Shown here: one piece after another, positions 1 to 7,230 of the stretch | Layout: each line of letters begins with the position of its first letter | Numbering within the stretch: position 1 is the first letter of the stretch | Source of the DNA: Kiritimatiellia bacterium | GTDB taxonomy: Bacteria; Verrucomicrobiota; Kiritimatiellia; SLAD01 | Length of the DNA stretch: 7,680 nt | Direction: 5' to 3' | Assembly: GCA_007134175.1 (NCBI GenBank) | Contig: SLLF01000023.1 | Span: 1 to 7,680, forward strand | Made by a program: the position numbers and the translations under genes | Notes under the pieces: model-generated | Seen by the model: only the letters and a program-made list of their open reading frames with translations | Database searches by the model: none | What the model was told of the DNA's origin: nothing

Positions 1-2607
1 TACCGGGCGCGCCATGACGTTCGGTATACGGTGGAGGAAGCGGGACCGGTCAAAGTCGTTATCCGTGAAGAAGGATGGCATGTGAAAGCAGAGGACGGCA
101 GCGTGCCACTCCGTCCGGATAGCCGGTTTTGCAAGTATGTCGTTCGCTATGTCATCCACCGGAATAGCCCTGTAGTCCGCCTGTTTCACACGTGGATATT
201 TACAGGCGACTCGAATCAAGACCGGATCACCAACATGGGGTGGGCCTTCCCGCTCGCCCGTGGCATGAAACCTGGCGGGTTCCTGACGGAATTCGAGGCA
301 GGGGAGTGGGTGGATGGTCATTATTTCCTGCAAGACGACTATGACCGGAACAAGATCGTTACCGGTATGACGGGTCGTGATGCTACTCGCGAGAAGGCGT
401 ATGAAGGGATGTTGGGCCCCGGGGTGATGAGGGCGGTTGGGAACGATTCCTCGCTTTATGTGGGTATCAAGGATTTCTGGCAGAATTATCCCAGCGAACT
501 GGAGTTTACTGCTGACGGGCGCAGTATGGTCTTCCATTCGTGGCCCCGACATGCCCGCAGCGTAATAGCGCGTCAACCGGTGCGGCGCGAAGATGCCTAT
601 CGGCTGTGGTTCGCGCATCAGGGCGAGGTGCTGGATTTCCGCATGCCTTTGGAAATGACCGAAGGGGAGTTCCATGTGGCGGCCCACCGCGGGGAGCGGC
701 ACTGGCTTTACGGACGACCAGAATCGATCAACGCGCAAGGGGTGGCCAAAACCACGGAAATGTGGCTTTACGCCGCGGACGGGGTGCACCCGTCGACCGA
801 GGCGGTGAAGCTCCTTGAAGGACTAAACCGTGAATCGGTTCGTGCGGTGGTGGATCCGCAATGGATGATGGCGAGTGGGGCCTTCCATGAATCGCATCAC
901 GTTGATCCAGCGACCTATCCTCGCCATGAGGCCGCCTATCAGCTGCAAGCGCAAAGTCCCCTCAGACAAGTGGATCGGATGGGTGTTTACGGGATGTGGA
1001 TATTTGGGGATCTGGTGCGCACCGCCAACCTGGATGAGCAAGTGGCCCCGGACCTTTATCGTATTTTCCGCAAGGCCCACTGGGGGTGGCCTTATTCGTG
1101 GATGCCTTTCGCCCGCACCGGTAACGTGGAATGGCTGAAGTTCGCCGAGGCCGCTACGCGGTTGATGAGCGATGTGGCGTACTGTCATTATGTGGACGCC
1201 GTGCCCCCGCTGCGGCAACTGGACCGTTCGCGACCGGATCACTATCATCGACCCGGAGAACGGACCCCGCGGGAAAAAGGTTGGCATCATCGACAGCTTA
1301 TTCCCTGGGCGGGACGTGGCGGGCCCGGCATCGAGAGTTATGAAAGCCAGACGGAAAACCAGTTGTATGCCTGGTACATGACCGGTTACCACCGGGCCCG
1401 CGACGTGGTGCTGGACTTCGCTGCCGAGAGTCGACAACGCGTTCGCCAGCCCCCTGCTTCTCCTCGACCCATGAACGCCAAGCAGAAGGAGTACCTTGAT
1501 ATTTATCAGGATACGTTCGACCCCTGGTTCTTGGTTGCGGCTGCCGCTATTGCGGGCAAACAAGTAGATGAATATCGGCAGGACGGATCAGGCCGGATCA
1601 CGTGGGATACCGGCCCTAGGGATTTTCTGCGTTTTACCGGCTGCCCGGATTATCGAGCATACTATTTGCACTTTGCCCGGCAAGGCGCCGACTGGCATCG
1701 GGTGGGCTGGGCCAACACGCCGAGCACCCTCATAGAGGGCACGGCCTATGCCTGGTGGTTGACCGGTGATGAGCTGTACTTGCGCCGGGTGCTGGGCTTG
1801 CTGGATCTATACGACTGGGCCACGTACCGTGGCGAGCCCGATTATTATACGGGATTCACCGTGCTTCGCTCCACCCATGACCACCTAAAAGAGGCGGGGT
1901 GGTACTTGAAGTGGCAGCCGCTACTGCTTGCCGTCAAGCACGCGGCGCGCGCGGAACGCGACGAATTGCCCCATCCGTTGCCACTGGCCTTTAATCAACG
2001 TATAGATGATGTCGTATTCGTGATTCGCAAGGAAGACGAGCAGGCCGTACCCCTGCGGCCCGGGGGCGCCTTCCGGGTCGAGAACGAAGCCGGCGAGACG
2101 GTGGTCGCAGGCCACGGCAACCAGGATGCCGCAATCCCGGCGGAAGCGCCGTTCGGTGACTACCGTGTGTTCTTGATTACGCGCTCGGTTACCATTCCCA
2201 TCACCCCGCCGGGAACCAAAGAGGTTATGATTTTCCCCAATGGCTCCGTAGGCCGGTCAGGACAGCATTACGTTCAGCACTGGTTCCGCGTCCCTGAAGG
2301 GCTGAAGTCGTTTGAAGTGGAGTTCGAGAATCACATTCCTCAGCCTGTCCAGCAGATCAAAATATGGGATGCCGCAGGTAATCCGGCTTGGGCATTACAC
2401 CGTATCCGTCATGATGTAGACGAGCAGGACCTGATGGATCCGATCGTTGCCCGCGTGCCGGTACCGGCGGGCCATGATGGGCAACTCTGGCGCATTACCA
2501 ATCCCGGAAGCCGCGACGGGGTACCCGGGTTCCGTCTTGACCCTCGCATTCAGCCCGTGCTCAGCCACAGCCCAGACCGCTGGTTCGACCCGGGCGAGGT
2601 GCATTAA
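1..2607 (+). CDS. PcRGLX/YetA-like (PL26-type) exo-rhamnogalacturonan lyase family protein, 5'-truncated by window edge
   Basis: The frame is open from base 1 (868 codons before the TAA at 2605-2607), so the real start, and any signal peptide, lies upstream; the GTG at 31 is internal. Numbering from base 1, residues 1 to about 260 look like the tail of the N-terminal RIFT-type beta domain, with the family-like stretch [12 protein letters not shown] near residue 60. Residues about 280-650 are a helical, W/Y-rich central region of the (alpha/alpha)-barrel type, with [20 protein letters not shown] near 447 and [20 protein letters not shown] near 573. From about 658 a beta-rich C-terminal domain follows. 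This order matches PcRGLX/YetA proteins (B. subtilis YetA is about 857 residues), which release sugars from the ends of rhamnogalacturonan I by beta-elimination. Catalytic residues were not assigned. It converges on the ORF6N relic, whose remains reach its stop codon. Family placement is from recalled similarity; the exact substrate is inferred. Confidence 0.8.
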   Translation, partial: YRARHDVRYTVEEAGPVKVVIREEGWHVKAEDGSVPLRPDSRFCKYVVRYVIHRNSPVVRLFHTWIFTGDSNQDRITNMGWAFPLARGMKPGGFLTEFEAGEWVDGHYFLQDDYDRNKIVTGMTGRDATREKAYEGMLGPGVMRAVGNDSSLYVGIKDFWQNYPSELEFTADGRSMVFHSWPRHARSVIARQPVRREDAYRLWFAHQGEVLDFRMPLEMTEGEFHVAAHRGERHWLYGRPESINAQGVAKTTEMWLYAADGVHPSTEAVKLLEGLNRESVRAVVDPQWMMASGAFHESHHVDPATYPRHEAAYQLQAQSPLRQVDRMGVYGMWIFGDLVRTANLDEQVAPDLYRIFRKAHWGWPYSWMPFARTGNVEWLKFAEAATRLMSDVAYCHYVDAVPPLRQLDRSRPDHYHRPGERTPREKGWHHRQLIPWAGRGGPGIESYESQTENQLYAWYMTGYHRARDVVLDFAAESRQRVRQPPASPRPMNAKQKEYLDIYQDTFDPWFLVAAAAIAGKQVDEYRQDGSGRITWDTGPRDFLRFTGCPDYRAYYLHFARQGADWHRVGWANTPSTLIEGTAYAWWLTGDELYLRRVLGLLDLYDWATYRGEPDYYTGFTVLRSTHDHLKEAGWYLKWQPLLLAVKHAARAERDELPHPLPLAFNQRIDDVVFVIRKEDEQAVPLRPGGAFRVENEAGETVVAGHGNQDAAIPAEAPFGDYRVFLITRSVTIPITPPGTKEVMIFPNGSVGRSGQHYVQHWFRVPEGLKSFEVEFENHIPQPVQQIKIWDAAGNPAWALHRIRHDVDEQDLMDPIVARVPVPAGHDGQLWRITNPGSRDGVPGFRLDPRIQPVLSHSPDRWFDPGEVH

Positions 2608-2706
2608 CCCGGATGGCCTGCTCGCTGTTCAGCACGGTGGAAAGCATGGCCACGCCCTGCTCGGTGAAGGCCATCGGGGCGTACTGCGTGCCGCCGCGCG
2701 TTTCGC

Positions 2707-2737
2707 GTTTTGAGGTGCCAACTTGGTACCTCAAAAC
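2707..2737. repeat. 31-bp near-perfect palindrome inside the ORF6N relic (copy 2)
   Basis: The two arms pair from 2707/2737 inward to 2721/2723 around a central base at 2722, with a single non-Watson-Crick pair (2717/2727). Read on the minus strand, the TTGAGGT and ACCTCAAAA ends are identical to those of the neighbouring palindrome, and the unit encodes LRYQVGTSK in the ORF6N frame (codons 86-94). RNA from either strand would form a long stem with almost no loop. No T-run follows on either side, so it is not a standard intrinsic terminator, although it lies about 100 bases past the lyase stop codon and could slow or protect that transcript. Confidence 0.8.
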
Positions 2738-2756
2738 AGCCGCATTGTCAGCCCCT

Positions 2757-2783
2757 TTTGAGGTCACAAACTGTGACCTCAAA
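2757..2783. repeat. 27-bp near-perfect palindrome inside the ORF6N relic (copy 1)
   Basis: The arms pair from 2757/2783 to 2768/2772 around centre 2770; only the innermost pair (2769/2771) is not Watson-Crick. On the minus strand it encodes LRSQFVTSK (codons 70-78). It lies exactly 48 bases (16 codons) from the equivalent point in copy 2, so the two units repeat in frame. The outer arms are identical between copies, while 6 of the 11 core bases differ; one inner pair has changed on both sides (A-T to C-G) and one pair is lost in copy 2. Confidence 0.8.
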
Positions 2784-3002
2784 GTCGCAAACTATTCCGC
2801 CGAAAGCACAAACATAAAATCACCGGGAAAGCGCTCGGCATTCCGTTTGACCGCCTGCTTGAGCACTTTTGTCTGAACGCCATAAAGCGCGGCCAGATCG
2901 CGGTCCAGCATGACCTTTTGCCCGCGCAACAGGATGATGGCCTCGCGAATGCGTTCAACGGGGATTAACTCTATGTTCTTAGCGGACATGATAATTCTTC
3001 CT

Positions 3003-3074
3003 CGTCCACATCACGCCGCATGGCGCACTGCAACCTCGTGAACAACGCGAAGATAGTATACCCGTCCGCATCAC
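3003..3074. repeat. Imperfect direct repeat, 12-mers spaced 60 bases apart
   Basis: CGTCCACATCAC (3003-3014) and CGTCCGCATCAC (3063-3074) differ at one base and start exactly 60 bases apart. They flank the candidate start of the ORF6N transcript: one copy lies in the promoter spacer and the other just upstream of the ribosome-binding site. They could be operator sites or a duplication scar. With only 12 bases, chance is possible. Confidence 0.35.
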
Positions 3075-3082
3075 TTGGCCAG
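3055..3082 (-). promoter_or_regulatory. Candidate promoter of the ORF6N relic
   Basis: On the minus strand TATACT (3055-3060) matches five of six bases of the TATAAT -10 box. CTGGCC (3077-3082), 16 bases further upstream, is a weak -35 (three of six). Transcription would start near 3048 and give a leader of about 60 bases that ends in the GAGGA ribosome-binding site of the relic. The -10 is the only convincing element, and E. coli-type consensus may not apply to this organism. Confidence 0.3.
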
Positions 3083-3136
3083 TCCGTTAGTGCCGCATAC
3101 AGAAACGCGTTGGACGTCTATGCATAACATTTGATC

Positions 3137-3166
3137 AACCGCAAAGATTCACCTTTCTCTGCGGTT
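3137..3166. repeat. Inverted repeat in the ORF6N/araA intergenic gap
   Basis: AACCGCA (3137-3143) is the exact reverse complement of TGCGGTT (3160-3166), and the stem continues after one mismatch with three further pairs (AGA 3145-3147 with TCT 3156-3158), leaving an 8-base loop. On the plus strand TTTT follows at 3171-3174, which is weakly terminator-like, but no plus-strand gene needs a terminator here. The words AACCGCAAAG and CTCTGCGGTT resemble a dispersed intergenic repeat I recall from environmental bacterial genomes; that link is a recollection, not shown by this window. Confidence 0.45.
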
Positions 3167-3200
3167 AGCGTTTTCCCCGTTCATACCGACCAAGCGCAAA

Positions 3201-3216
3201 CGCAATATAAATTGCG
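3201..3216. other. Small hairpin downstream of araA
   Basis: CGCAAT (3201-3206) and ATTGCG (3211-3216) form a perfect 6-bp stem with a 4-base ATAA loop. It is the second hairpin met by transcripts leaving araA and is followed on the minus strand by only a TTT. It may contribute to 3'-end protection or termination together with the stem at 3224-3247. Confidence 0.35.
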
Positions 3217-3223
3217 CTTCTCG

Positions 3224-3247
3224 GCCCGTCTATCGTGTGTGACGGGC
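3224..3247 (-). terminator. Candidate hairpin terminator or 3'-end stem of the araBDA transcript
   Basis: GCCCGTC (3224-3230) and GACGGGC (3241-3247) form a 7-bp, GC-rich stem with a 10-base loop, starting 10 bases past the araA stop codon. No U-tract follows in the araA direction, so it is not a classical intrinsic terminator; it may act as a weak terminator or as a block to 3' exonucleases. Confidence 0.35.
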
Positions 3248-3257
3248 CTCAACCCGG

Positions 3258-4691
3258 TCAGACGATTAGCCGATAGTCGATGCCGGCCAGCGCGGCGAAT
3301 TGCTGAAGTTGGGCAGGGGTGACGTCGTAACTGAACGCGGTGTGATGGGCACCGCCAGCCTGGATCCAGGCCGTGGCGGCCGTGGCCAGATCGGGGGCGG
3401 GCTTCCAGACGGCCCGGGCCACTGGCAGCCGTGGCAAGGGCTGTTCCGGCGCAACGACTTCGACGGGGTTTACCACCAGACGGAAGCGGTCGCCAAGGTC
3501 GATCATGCTCGCATTCAAGGCCACGCCCGGATGCGCGTCGAAGACGAGTCGTACCGGGTCCTCGCGGCCACCGATATCAAGGGGATGGATCTCGGCACGT
3601 GGCTGGTCGGTCGCAATGCTCGGGCAAATCTCGAGCATATGGGCGCCCAACACCTGCTTGTTTCCGGTCTGCAAGTGATAGGTATAGTCTTCCATGAACG
3701 AGGTGCCGCCACCGCGTCCGGTGCCCATCACTTTCAGGGCACGGACCAGCGCCGCGTGTTTCCAGTCGCCTTCCGCACCGAAACCGTAGCCGTCTGCCAT
3801 GAGCCGTTGCACAGCGAGTCCGGGCAGTTGACGCAAACCGCAGAGGTCCTCAAATGTATCGGTGAAGGCCCGGGCCCCGACGTCTGCAAGAAATGTGCGC
3901 AACCCCAGCTCGATACGGGCCGCCTCGTGCAACGCCTCGCGTCGTTCGCCGTCCCGGCGAAGCGCAGCGGCCATTGCGTAGGTGTCGTCATATTCCGCGC
4001 ACAAGGCCTCGATGGCACCGCTATCAACTGCGTCCATGCGCGCCACCAGCTCGCCGATGCCGTATCCGTTGACGGTGTAGCCGAAGGTGATCTGGGCTTC
4101 GGTCTTGTCGCCTTCGGTTACGGCCACGTTGCGCATGTTGTCGCCCAGCCGGGCCACCCGCAGCATCTGCTGATCCTGCCAGGCTGCCGCCACCCGGGTC
4201 CAATCGCTAATCCGGCCCTGCACGTTGGGATCTTCCCAGTGTCCTACCACCACTTCGCGGGCTTTGTTCAGCCGGGTGCAGATATACCCGAACTCGCGAT
4301 CGCCATGGGCGGATTGGTTCAGGTTCATGAAGTCCATGTCGATAGTAGCCCAGGGGATATCGCGGTTATGCTGGGTATGGAGGTGCAGGAAGGGTTTGCC
4401 TAGTTGTTTCAATCCGGCAATCCACATGCGCGCCGGCGAGAAGGTGTGCATCCAGAAAATCAGGCCAATACAGTTGGCCTGCGCGTTAGCCGCTAGACAG
4501 ACGGTAGTGATTTCGTCCGCCGTCGTGACGATCGGTTTAGGGATCACCCGCACGGGAATGATTGGCGCATGATCAAACGCATGCGCGATATGGTTGGCGT
4601 TTGCCTGTACCGTCTTGAGCGGTCCCGGTCCATACAGGTGTTGGCTACCGGCTACAAACCAGATCTCAAAGGTGTCGGACCCTTTTGTCAT
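3258..4691 (-). CDS. araA: L-arabinose isomerase
   Basis: Cytoplasmic, metal-dependent isomerase converting L-arabinose to L-ribulose, the first step of the isomerase pathway. At 477 residues it is close to family size (E. coli AraA 500). It opens with [19 protein letters not shown], the usual AraA start. The metal/catalytic set aligns with E. coli E306, E333, H350 and H450: E307 in [10 protein letters not shown]334 in [10 protein letters not shown]351 in [11 protein letters not shown] and a His of GGAHHT (449-450). [11 protein letters not shown] (81-91) and [11 protein letters not shown] (104-114) are further signature stretches. It is the last gene of the operon: its ATG (4689-4691) overlaps the araD stop as ATGA, with AGAGAGG upstream as a likely ribosome-binding site, suggesting translational coupling. 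No defect is visible. The long plus-strand open frame opposite it is a shadow. Confidence 0.97.
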   Translation of the reverse strand: MTKGSDTFEIWFVAGSQHLYGPGPLKTVQANANHIAHAFDHAPIIPVRVIPKPIVTTADEITTVCLAANAQANCIGLIFWMHTFSPARMWIAGLKQLGKPFLHLHTQHNRDIPWATIDMDFMNLNQSAHGDREFGYICTRLNKAREVVVGHWEDPNVQGRISDWTRVAAAWQDQQMLRVARLGDNMRNVAVTEGDKTEAQITFGYTVNGYGIGELVARMDAVDSGAIEALCAEYDDTYAMAAALRRDGERREALHEAARIELGLRTFLADVGARAFTDTFEDLCGLRQLPGLAVQRLMADGYGFGAEGDWKHAALVRALKVMGTGRGGGTSFMEDYTYHLQTGNKQVLGAHMLEICPSIATDQPRAEIHPLDIGGREDPVRLVFDAHPGVALNASMIDLGDRFRLVVNPVEVVAPEQPLPRLPVARAVWKPAPDLATAATAWIQAGGAHHTAFSYDVTPAQLQQFAALAGIDYRLIV

Positions 4692-5422
4692 GAAGGAATG
4701 ATACCTCTCTTTGGGGTTGTCGCCTGTCCGTAGTAGGCGTCGGCACCATGTTTTCGGCTGTAATGTTTGTCCACGATACGGGGATCCAGCGGGGATGGGG
4801 CCGCATTATGCCCGGCACCCATTAGGAGCGCCATGCACGCAACTTCCTCCAGTGCCACGGCGTTGTCGACGGCGGGCCGCAGCTTTGGCCCCCAGACAAA
4901 CGGGGCATGCCCCGGCAAAAATACGGCCGGTACGTGATCCGGATTCAAGTGGTTGGCACAAAACGTGTCAACAATGGAGACGCCCGCTGCATGTTCGTAG
5001 TTGCCCGCTATTTCATCGCCACTTAAGGGGCGTGCTACGGGGATGGTGCCGCGAAAATGGTCGGCGTGGGTCGTGCCGTAGCAGGGCAGGGGACGAGCTA
5101 ACTGGGCCCAGGCGGTAGCGTAGGATGAATGGGTATGCACGATGGCCCCGATGGAAGGGAACGAGCGGTAAAGGTGGAGATGGGTTGGGGTGTCCGAGGA
5201 CGGGTCGAAGGGGCCCGGATGGACGGATCCTGAGGCCAGTTCGCAGATGACCATGTTTTCGGGAGTCAATTCCTCATAAGAAATACCGCTGGGTTTGATG
5301 GCGACGATGCCGCGGTTACGATCCACGGCGCTGACGTTGCCCCACGTAAGCGCTACCAGTCCGTGTTTGACGGTGGCTAAATTGGCTTCACAGACCTGTT
5401 CACGTAGTGCCTGGAATTTCAT
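4688..5422 (-). CDS. araD: L-ribulose-5-phosphate 4-epimerase
   Basis: Cytoplasmic class II aldolase-fold, zinc-dependent epimerase that converts L-ribulose-5-phosphate to D-xylulose-5-phosphate. The start chosen is the ATG at 5420-5422 ([10 protein letters not shown]), which gives 244 residues against 231 in E. coli; a longer open frame to 5521 would add 33 residues not found in the family and run deep into araB. Visible residues: N29 in LTWGNVS, H96 and H98 in [12 protein letters not shown]121 in THADHF, H172 in [10 protein letters not shown], and Y231 in HGADAYYGQ. These correspond to the E. coli phosphate-binding, zinc-binding and acid/base positions. The protein runs 12 residues beyond YYGQ, where E. 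coli AraD ends. Both ends overlap neighbours by ATGA (araB stop/araD start, araD stop/araA start). Homologues UlaF and SgbE act on the same phosphate sugar; the araBA neighbours settle the name. Confidence 0.97.
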   Translation of the reverse strand: MKFQALREQVCEANLATVKHGLVALTWGNVSAVDRNRGIVAIKPSGISYEELTPENMVICELASGSVHPGPFDPSSDTPTHLHLYRSFPSIGAIVHTHSSYATAWAQLARPLPCYGTTHADHFRGTIPVARPLSGDEIAGNYEHAAGVSIVDTFCANHLNPDHVPAVFLPGHAPFVWGPKLRPAVDNAVALEEVACMALLMGAGHNAAPSPLDPRIVDKHYSRKHGADAYYGQATTPKRGIIPS

Positions 5423-7107
5423 GAGCGAACCTCGTCTCGTAAGGATAATAACTCTTTCATGATTGGCGAGAGATCGGCCGAACCGGATACCCCGAACGCG
5501 TCGTGGAGCTGCTGATAGCACGCGTATAGCTTTTCATAGACGCGGACCGCTGCCCGGCGCGGGGTGAACCGCTTGGGTAGGACCGCCGTCATGGCCCGAG
5601 CCGCTTGCGTGAAGGTATCGTGGCCGCCGGCGGCTCGCCCGGCCACCACGGCGCCGGCCATCGCCGCACCCAGCGCGCAGGTTTGGGCACTGCGCGAAAG
5701 TGTTACCGGCCGGTTCAGGACGTCAGCATAAATTTGCATGGTCAGTGGACTTTTGGCCGCAATCCCGCCGCAATTCACCACGCGCTTGATGGCCACACCG
5801 TGCGACTCCAAGCGGTTAACAATTGCCCGCGCTCCGAAGGCGGTTGCTTCAATCAATGCGCGGTAGATTTCAGCGGGTGTGCTGTGCAGGGTCAAACCCA
5901 GTATCAGGCCTGTCAACCGTTGGTCGACCAGGACGGTTCGGTTGCCGTTCCACCAATCGAGTGCCAGCAAGCCGCTTTGGCCGGGTTTGAGTTTGGTGGC
6001 CTGGCCGTTGAGATTTTCATGGGTGCCGGTTTTGGGACCGCCGGGCTGGATGTGTTGCACAAACCAGTTGAAGATATCGCCGACAGCTGCCTGGCCAGCC
6101 TCAAGCCCAAAGGCATCCGGCAGGACGGATTCCGGGACGATTCCGCAGAGGCCGGGAATGTCCGGCAGCGGCTTCGCCAGAGGGGCCACGGCGATATCGC
6201 AGGCGGACGTACCGATGATTTTAACCAGCGTCCCGGTCTTGATGCCGGATCCTACCGCTCCCAGATGCGCGTCGAACGCGCCCACGGCCACCGGTATACC
6301 GGCAGGCAGGCCAAGCGACTTGGACCAGGCCGCTGTCAAGGTGCCGGCGGCATCACCAATCGTGTACGCGCGATCCGGCAGCGTTTGCCGAATCCGGACA
6401 AGCACCGGATCCAGTCTTTCGAGAAAGGCCGGATCGGGATAGCCGCCCCAGTCGGGGTGGTAGAAGGCCTTGTGCCCGGCGGCGCATACCCCGCGCTTCA
6501 GTTGGTTGAGCGCGGTGGTGCCGGTCAGCACGGCAGGAATATAGTCGGCTAGTTCTACCCAGCTGGCGGCCGCATCGAACACGCGCGGTGCCACGCGTTG
6601 GCAGTGCAGCAATTTGGACCAAAACCATTCCGAGGAATAGATGCCGCCGCATTTGGCTAGATATTCCGGCTTATCCCGCTGCGCCAATTGCGTGATTTCC
6701 GCCGCTTCCGCATGGCTGGTGTGATCTTTCCACAACCAAGCCATAGCGTCCGGCCGGTCGGCCCATTTGCGCTGGAGCGCCAGCGGTTTTCCATCGCAAT
6801 CCACCGGGATGGGGGTACTACCGGTGGTGTCTACGCCGATTCCGACCACACGGCTCGCGTCAAAGGCGGCATGGTGGCGTGCTTGCTTCAGCGCGGCGCG
6901 TACCGCGGCGCACAATCCGTCCAGATAGTCCTGCGGATGCTGCCGGGCCAAGTCCGGTTGACGAGCATCCAGGATAACGCCTTGATCGCCTCGCAGGTAG
7001 GCCCATACACCGCAGCCCACCTCCTGGCCTGTGCGCGTGTCAACCACCAACGCGCGTACGGAATTCGTGCCGTAATCGATTCCGATTGAGTAATGTGGTA
7101 TGTCCAT
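5419..7107 (-). CDS. araB: L-ribulokinase (FGGY-family carbohydrate kinase)
   Basis: Cytoplasmic ATP-dependent kinase that makes L-ribulose-5-phosphate from L-ribulose. The start chosen is the ATG at 7105-7107 (MDIPHYSIGIDYGTNSVRAL), which has AGGTG six bases upstream and gives 562 residues (E. coli 566); an ATG at 7113 and a TTG at 7134 are in-frame alternatives. In order: the first ATPase domain opens with GIDYGTNSVRALVVD; GVDTTGSTPIPVD follows near 91-103; GVCAAGHKAFYHPDWGGYPD is an AraB-specific segment near 206-225; GAFDAHLGAVGSG carries the likely catalytic Asp near 279; IIGTSACDI near 297-305 and the FGGY-type NCGGIAAKSPLTMQIYADVL near 445-464 bind nucleotide. It is the first gene of the operon, and its TGA overlaps the araD ATG. 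Control is likely from the short divergent region upstream. Confidence 0.97.
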   Translation of the reverse strand: MDIPHYSIGIDYGTNSVRALVVDTRTGQEVGCGVWAYLRGDQGVILDARQPDLARQHPQDYLDGLCAAVRAALKQARHHAAFDASRVVGIGVDTTGSTPIPVDCDGKPLALQRKWADRPDAMAWLWKDHTSHAEAAEITQLAQRDKPEYLAKCGGIYSSEWFWSKLLHCQRVAPRVFDAAASWVELADYIPAVLTGTTALNQLKRGVCAAGHKAFYHPDWGGYPDPAFLERLDPVLVRIRQTLPDRAYTIGDAAGTLTAAWSKSLGLPAGIPVAVGAFDAHLGAVGSGIKTGTLVKIIGTSACDIAVAPLAKPLPDIPGLCGIVPESVLPDAFGLEAGQAAVGDIFNWFVQHIQPGGPKTGTHENLNGQATKLKPGQSGLLALDWWNGNRTVLVDQRLTGLILGLTLHSTPAEIYRALIEATAFGARAIVNRLESHGVAIKRVVNCGGIAAKSPLTMQIYADVLNRPVTLSRSAQTCALGAAMAGAVVAGRAAGGHDTFTQAARAMTAVLPKRFTPRRAAVRVYEKLYACYQQLHDAFGVSGSADLSPIMKELLSLRDEVRS

Positions 7108-7230
7108 CGCCATCACCTGTGTTCGAATGCGCAACGGTCCGACCGTAACGTGATTCGTCCGGCCTGCACAAGTCTTAACCGGTTCTTGCTATTGCTCGTT
7201 ACCGAGTGATACAAGGATATCGAGCGTGAA
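7108..7230. promoter_or_regulatory. Divergent control region between araB and the SUMF1-domain gene
   Basis: These 123 bases must hold the 5' signals for both divergent genes unless promoters sit within coding sequence. I find no convincing sigma70-type -35/-10 pair on either strand. The minus strand holds the AGGTG ribosome-binding site of araB at its inner edge. On the plus strand AAGGA lies 13 bases before the ATG at 7231, a long spacing. No regulator gene (AraC, AraR or LacI type) is in the window. Confidence 0.5.
7177..7184. promoter_or_regulatory. Candidate LacI-family-type operator core AACCGGTT
   Basis: AACCGGTT is a perfect 8-bp palindrome with a central CG, the general form of operators bound by LacI-family sugar repressors. 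It lies 70 bases upstream of the araB start and 47 bases before the divergent gene, a sensible place for shared control. The flanks do not extend the symmetry, and an 8-mer can occur by chance. Confidence 0.25.

Larger units (their letters stand above)
2603..2989 (-). pseudogene. ORF6N-domain (phage antirepressor-like) gene, amber-interrupted and 3'-truncated
   Basis: The N-terminal part ([20 protein letters not shown], then [20 protein letters not shown] and [13 protein letters not shown]) is typical of ORF6N, a putative DNA-binding domain of phage and orphan bacterial proteins. Codon 66 (2792-2794) is TAG where the family usually has E or another polar residue. The same frame then continues with family sequence: [12 protein letters not shown], and later [20 protein letters not shown] followed by EQAIRVN. 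Homology stops at about 2603, where the frame runs antisense into the lyase gene; the usual continuation (a long helix after VN) is absent. The ATG at 2987-2989 has a good GAGGA ribosome-binding site 9 bases upstream. A single G-to-T change (GAG to TAG) would explain the stop. No in-window gene of known identity ends in TAG, so readthrough cannot be excluded, but the missing 3' end argues for a dead gene. Codons 70-78 and 86-94 form a repeated peptide (see the repeat entries). Confidence 0.85.

Noticed and set aside
823..1563. Minus-strand open frame (246 codons) opposite the lyase gene
   Set aside because: It is antisense to the conserved central helical region of the lyase, with no domain or convincing ribosome-binding site.
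2707..2783. CRISPR array or intrinsic terminator
   Set aside because: There are only two units, both palindromic and in frame with an ORF6N gene, with no further repeats and no U-tract on either strand.
3131..3322. Plus-strand small open frame across the intergenic gap
   Set aside because: It has no family resemblance, crosses three hairpins and runs into the araA 3' end antisense.
3300..4403. Long plus-strand open frame (367 codons) opposite araA
   Set aside because: It is wholly antisense to a clearly conserved araA, has no recognisable domain, and is a typical by-product of GC-rich codon use.
5423..5521. N-terminal extension of AraD by 33 residues
   Set aside because: AraD proteins start close to the [10 protein letters not shown] position, and the extension would overlap about 100 bases of araB coding sequence; the ATGA overlap start is far more likely.
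5605..6552. Long plus-strand open frame (315 codons) opposite araB
   Set aside because: It is antisense to the conserved kinase core and its translation resembles no known family; treated as a shadow.
7108..7230. AraC-type half-sites or a clear sigma70 promoter for araB
   Set aside because: No repeated half-sites resembling known AraC sites and no acceptable -35/-10 pair could be found by eye.
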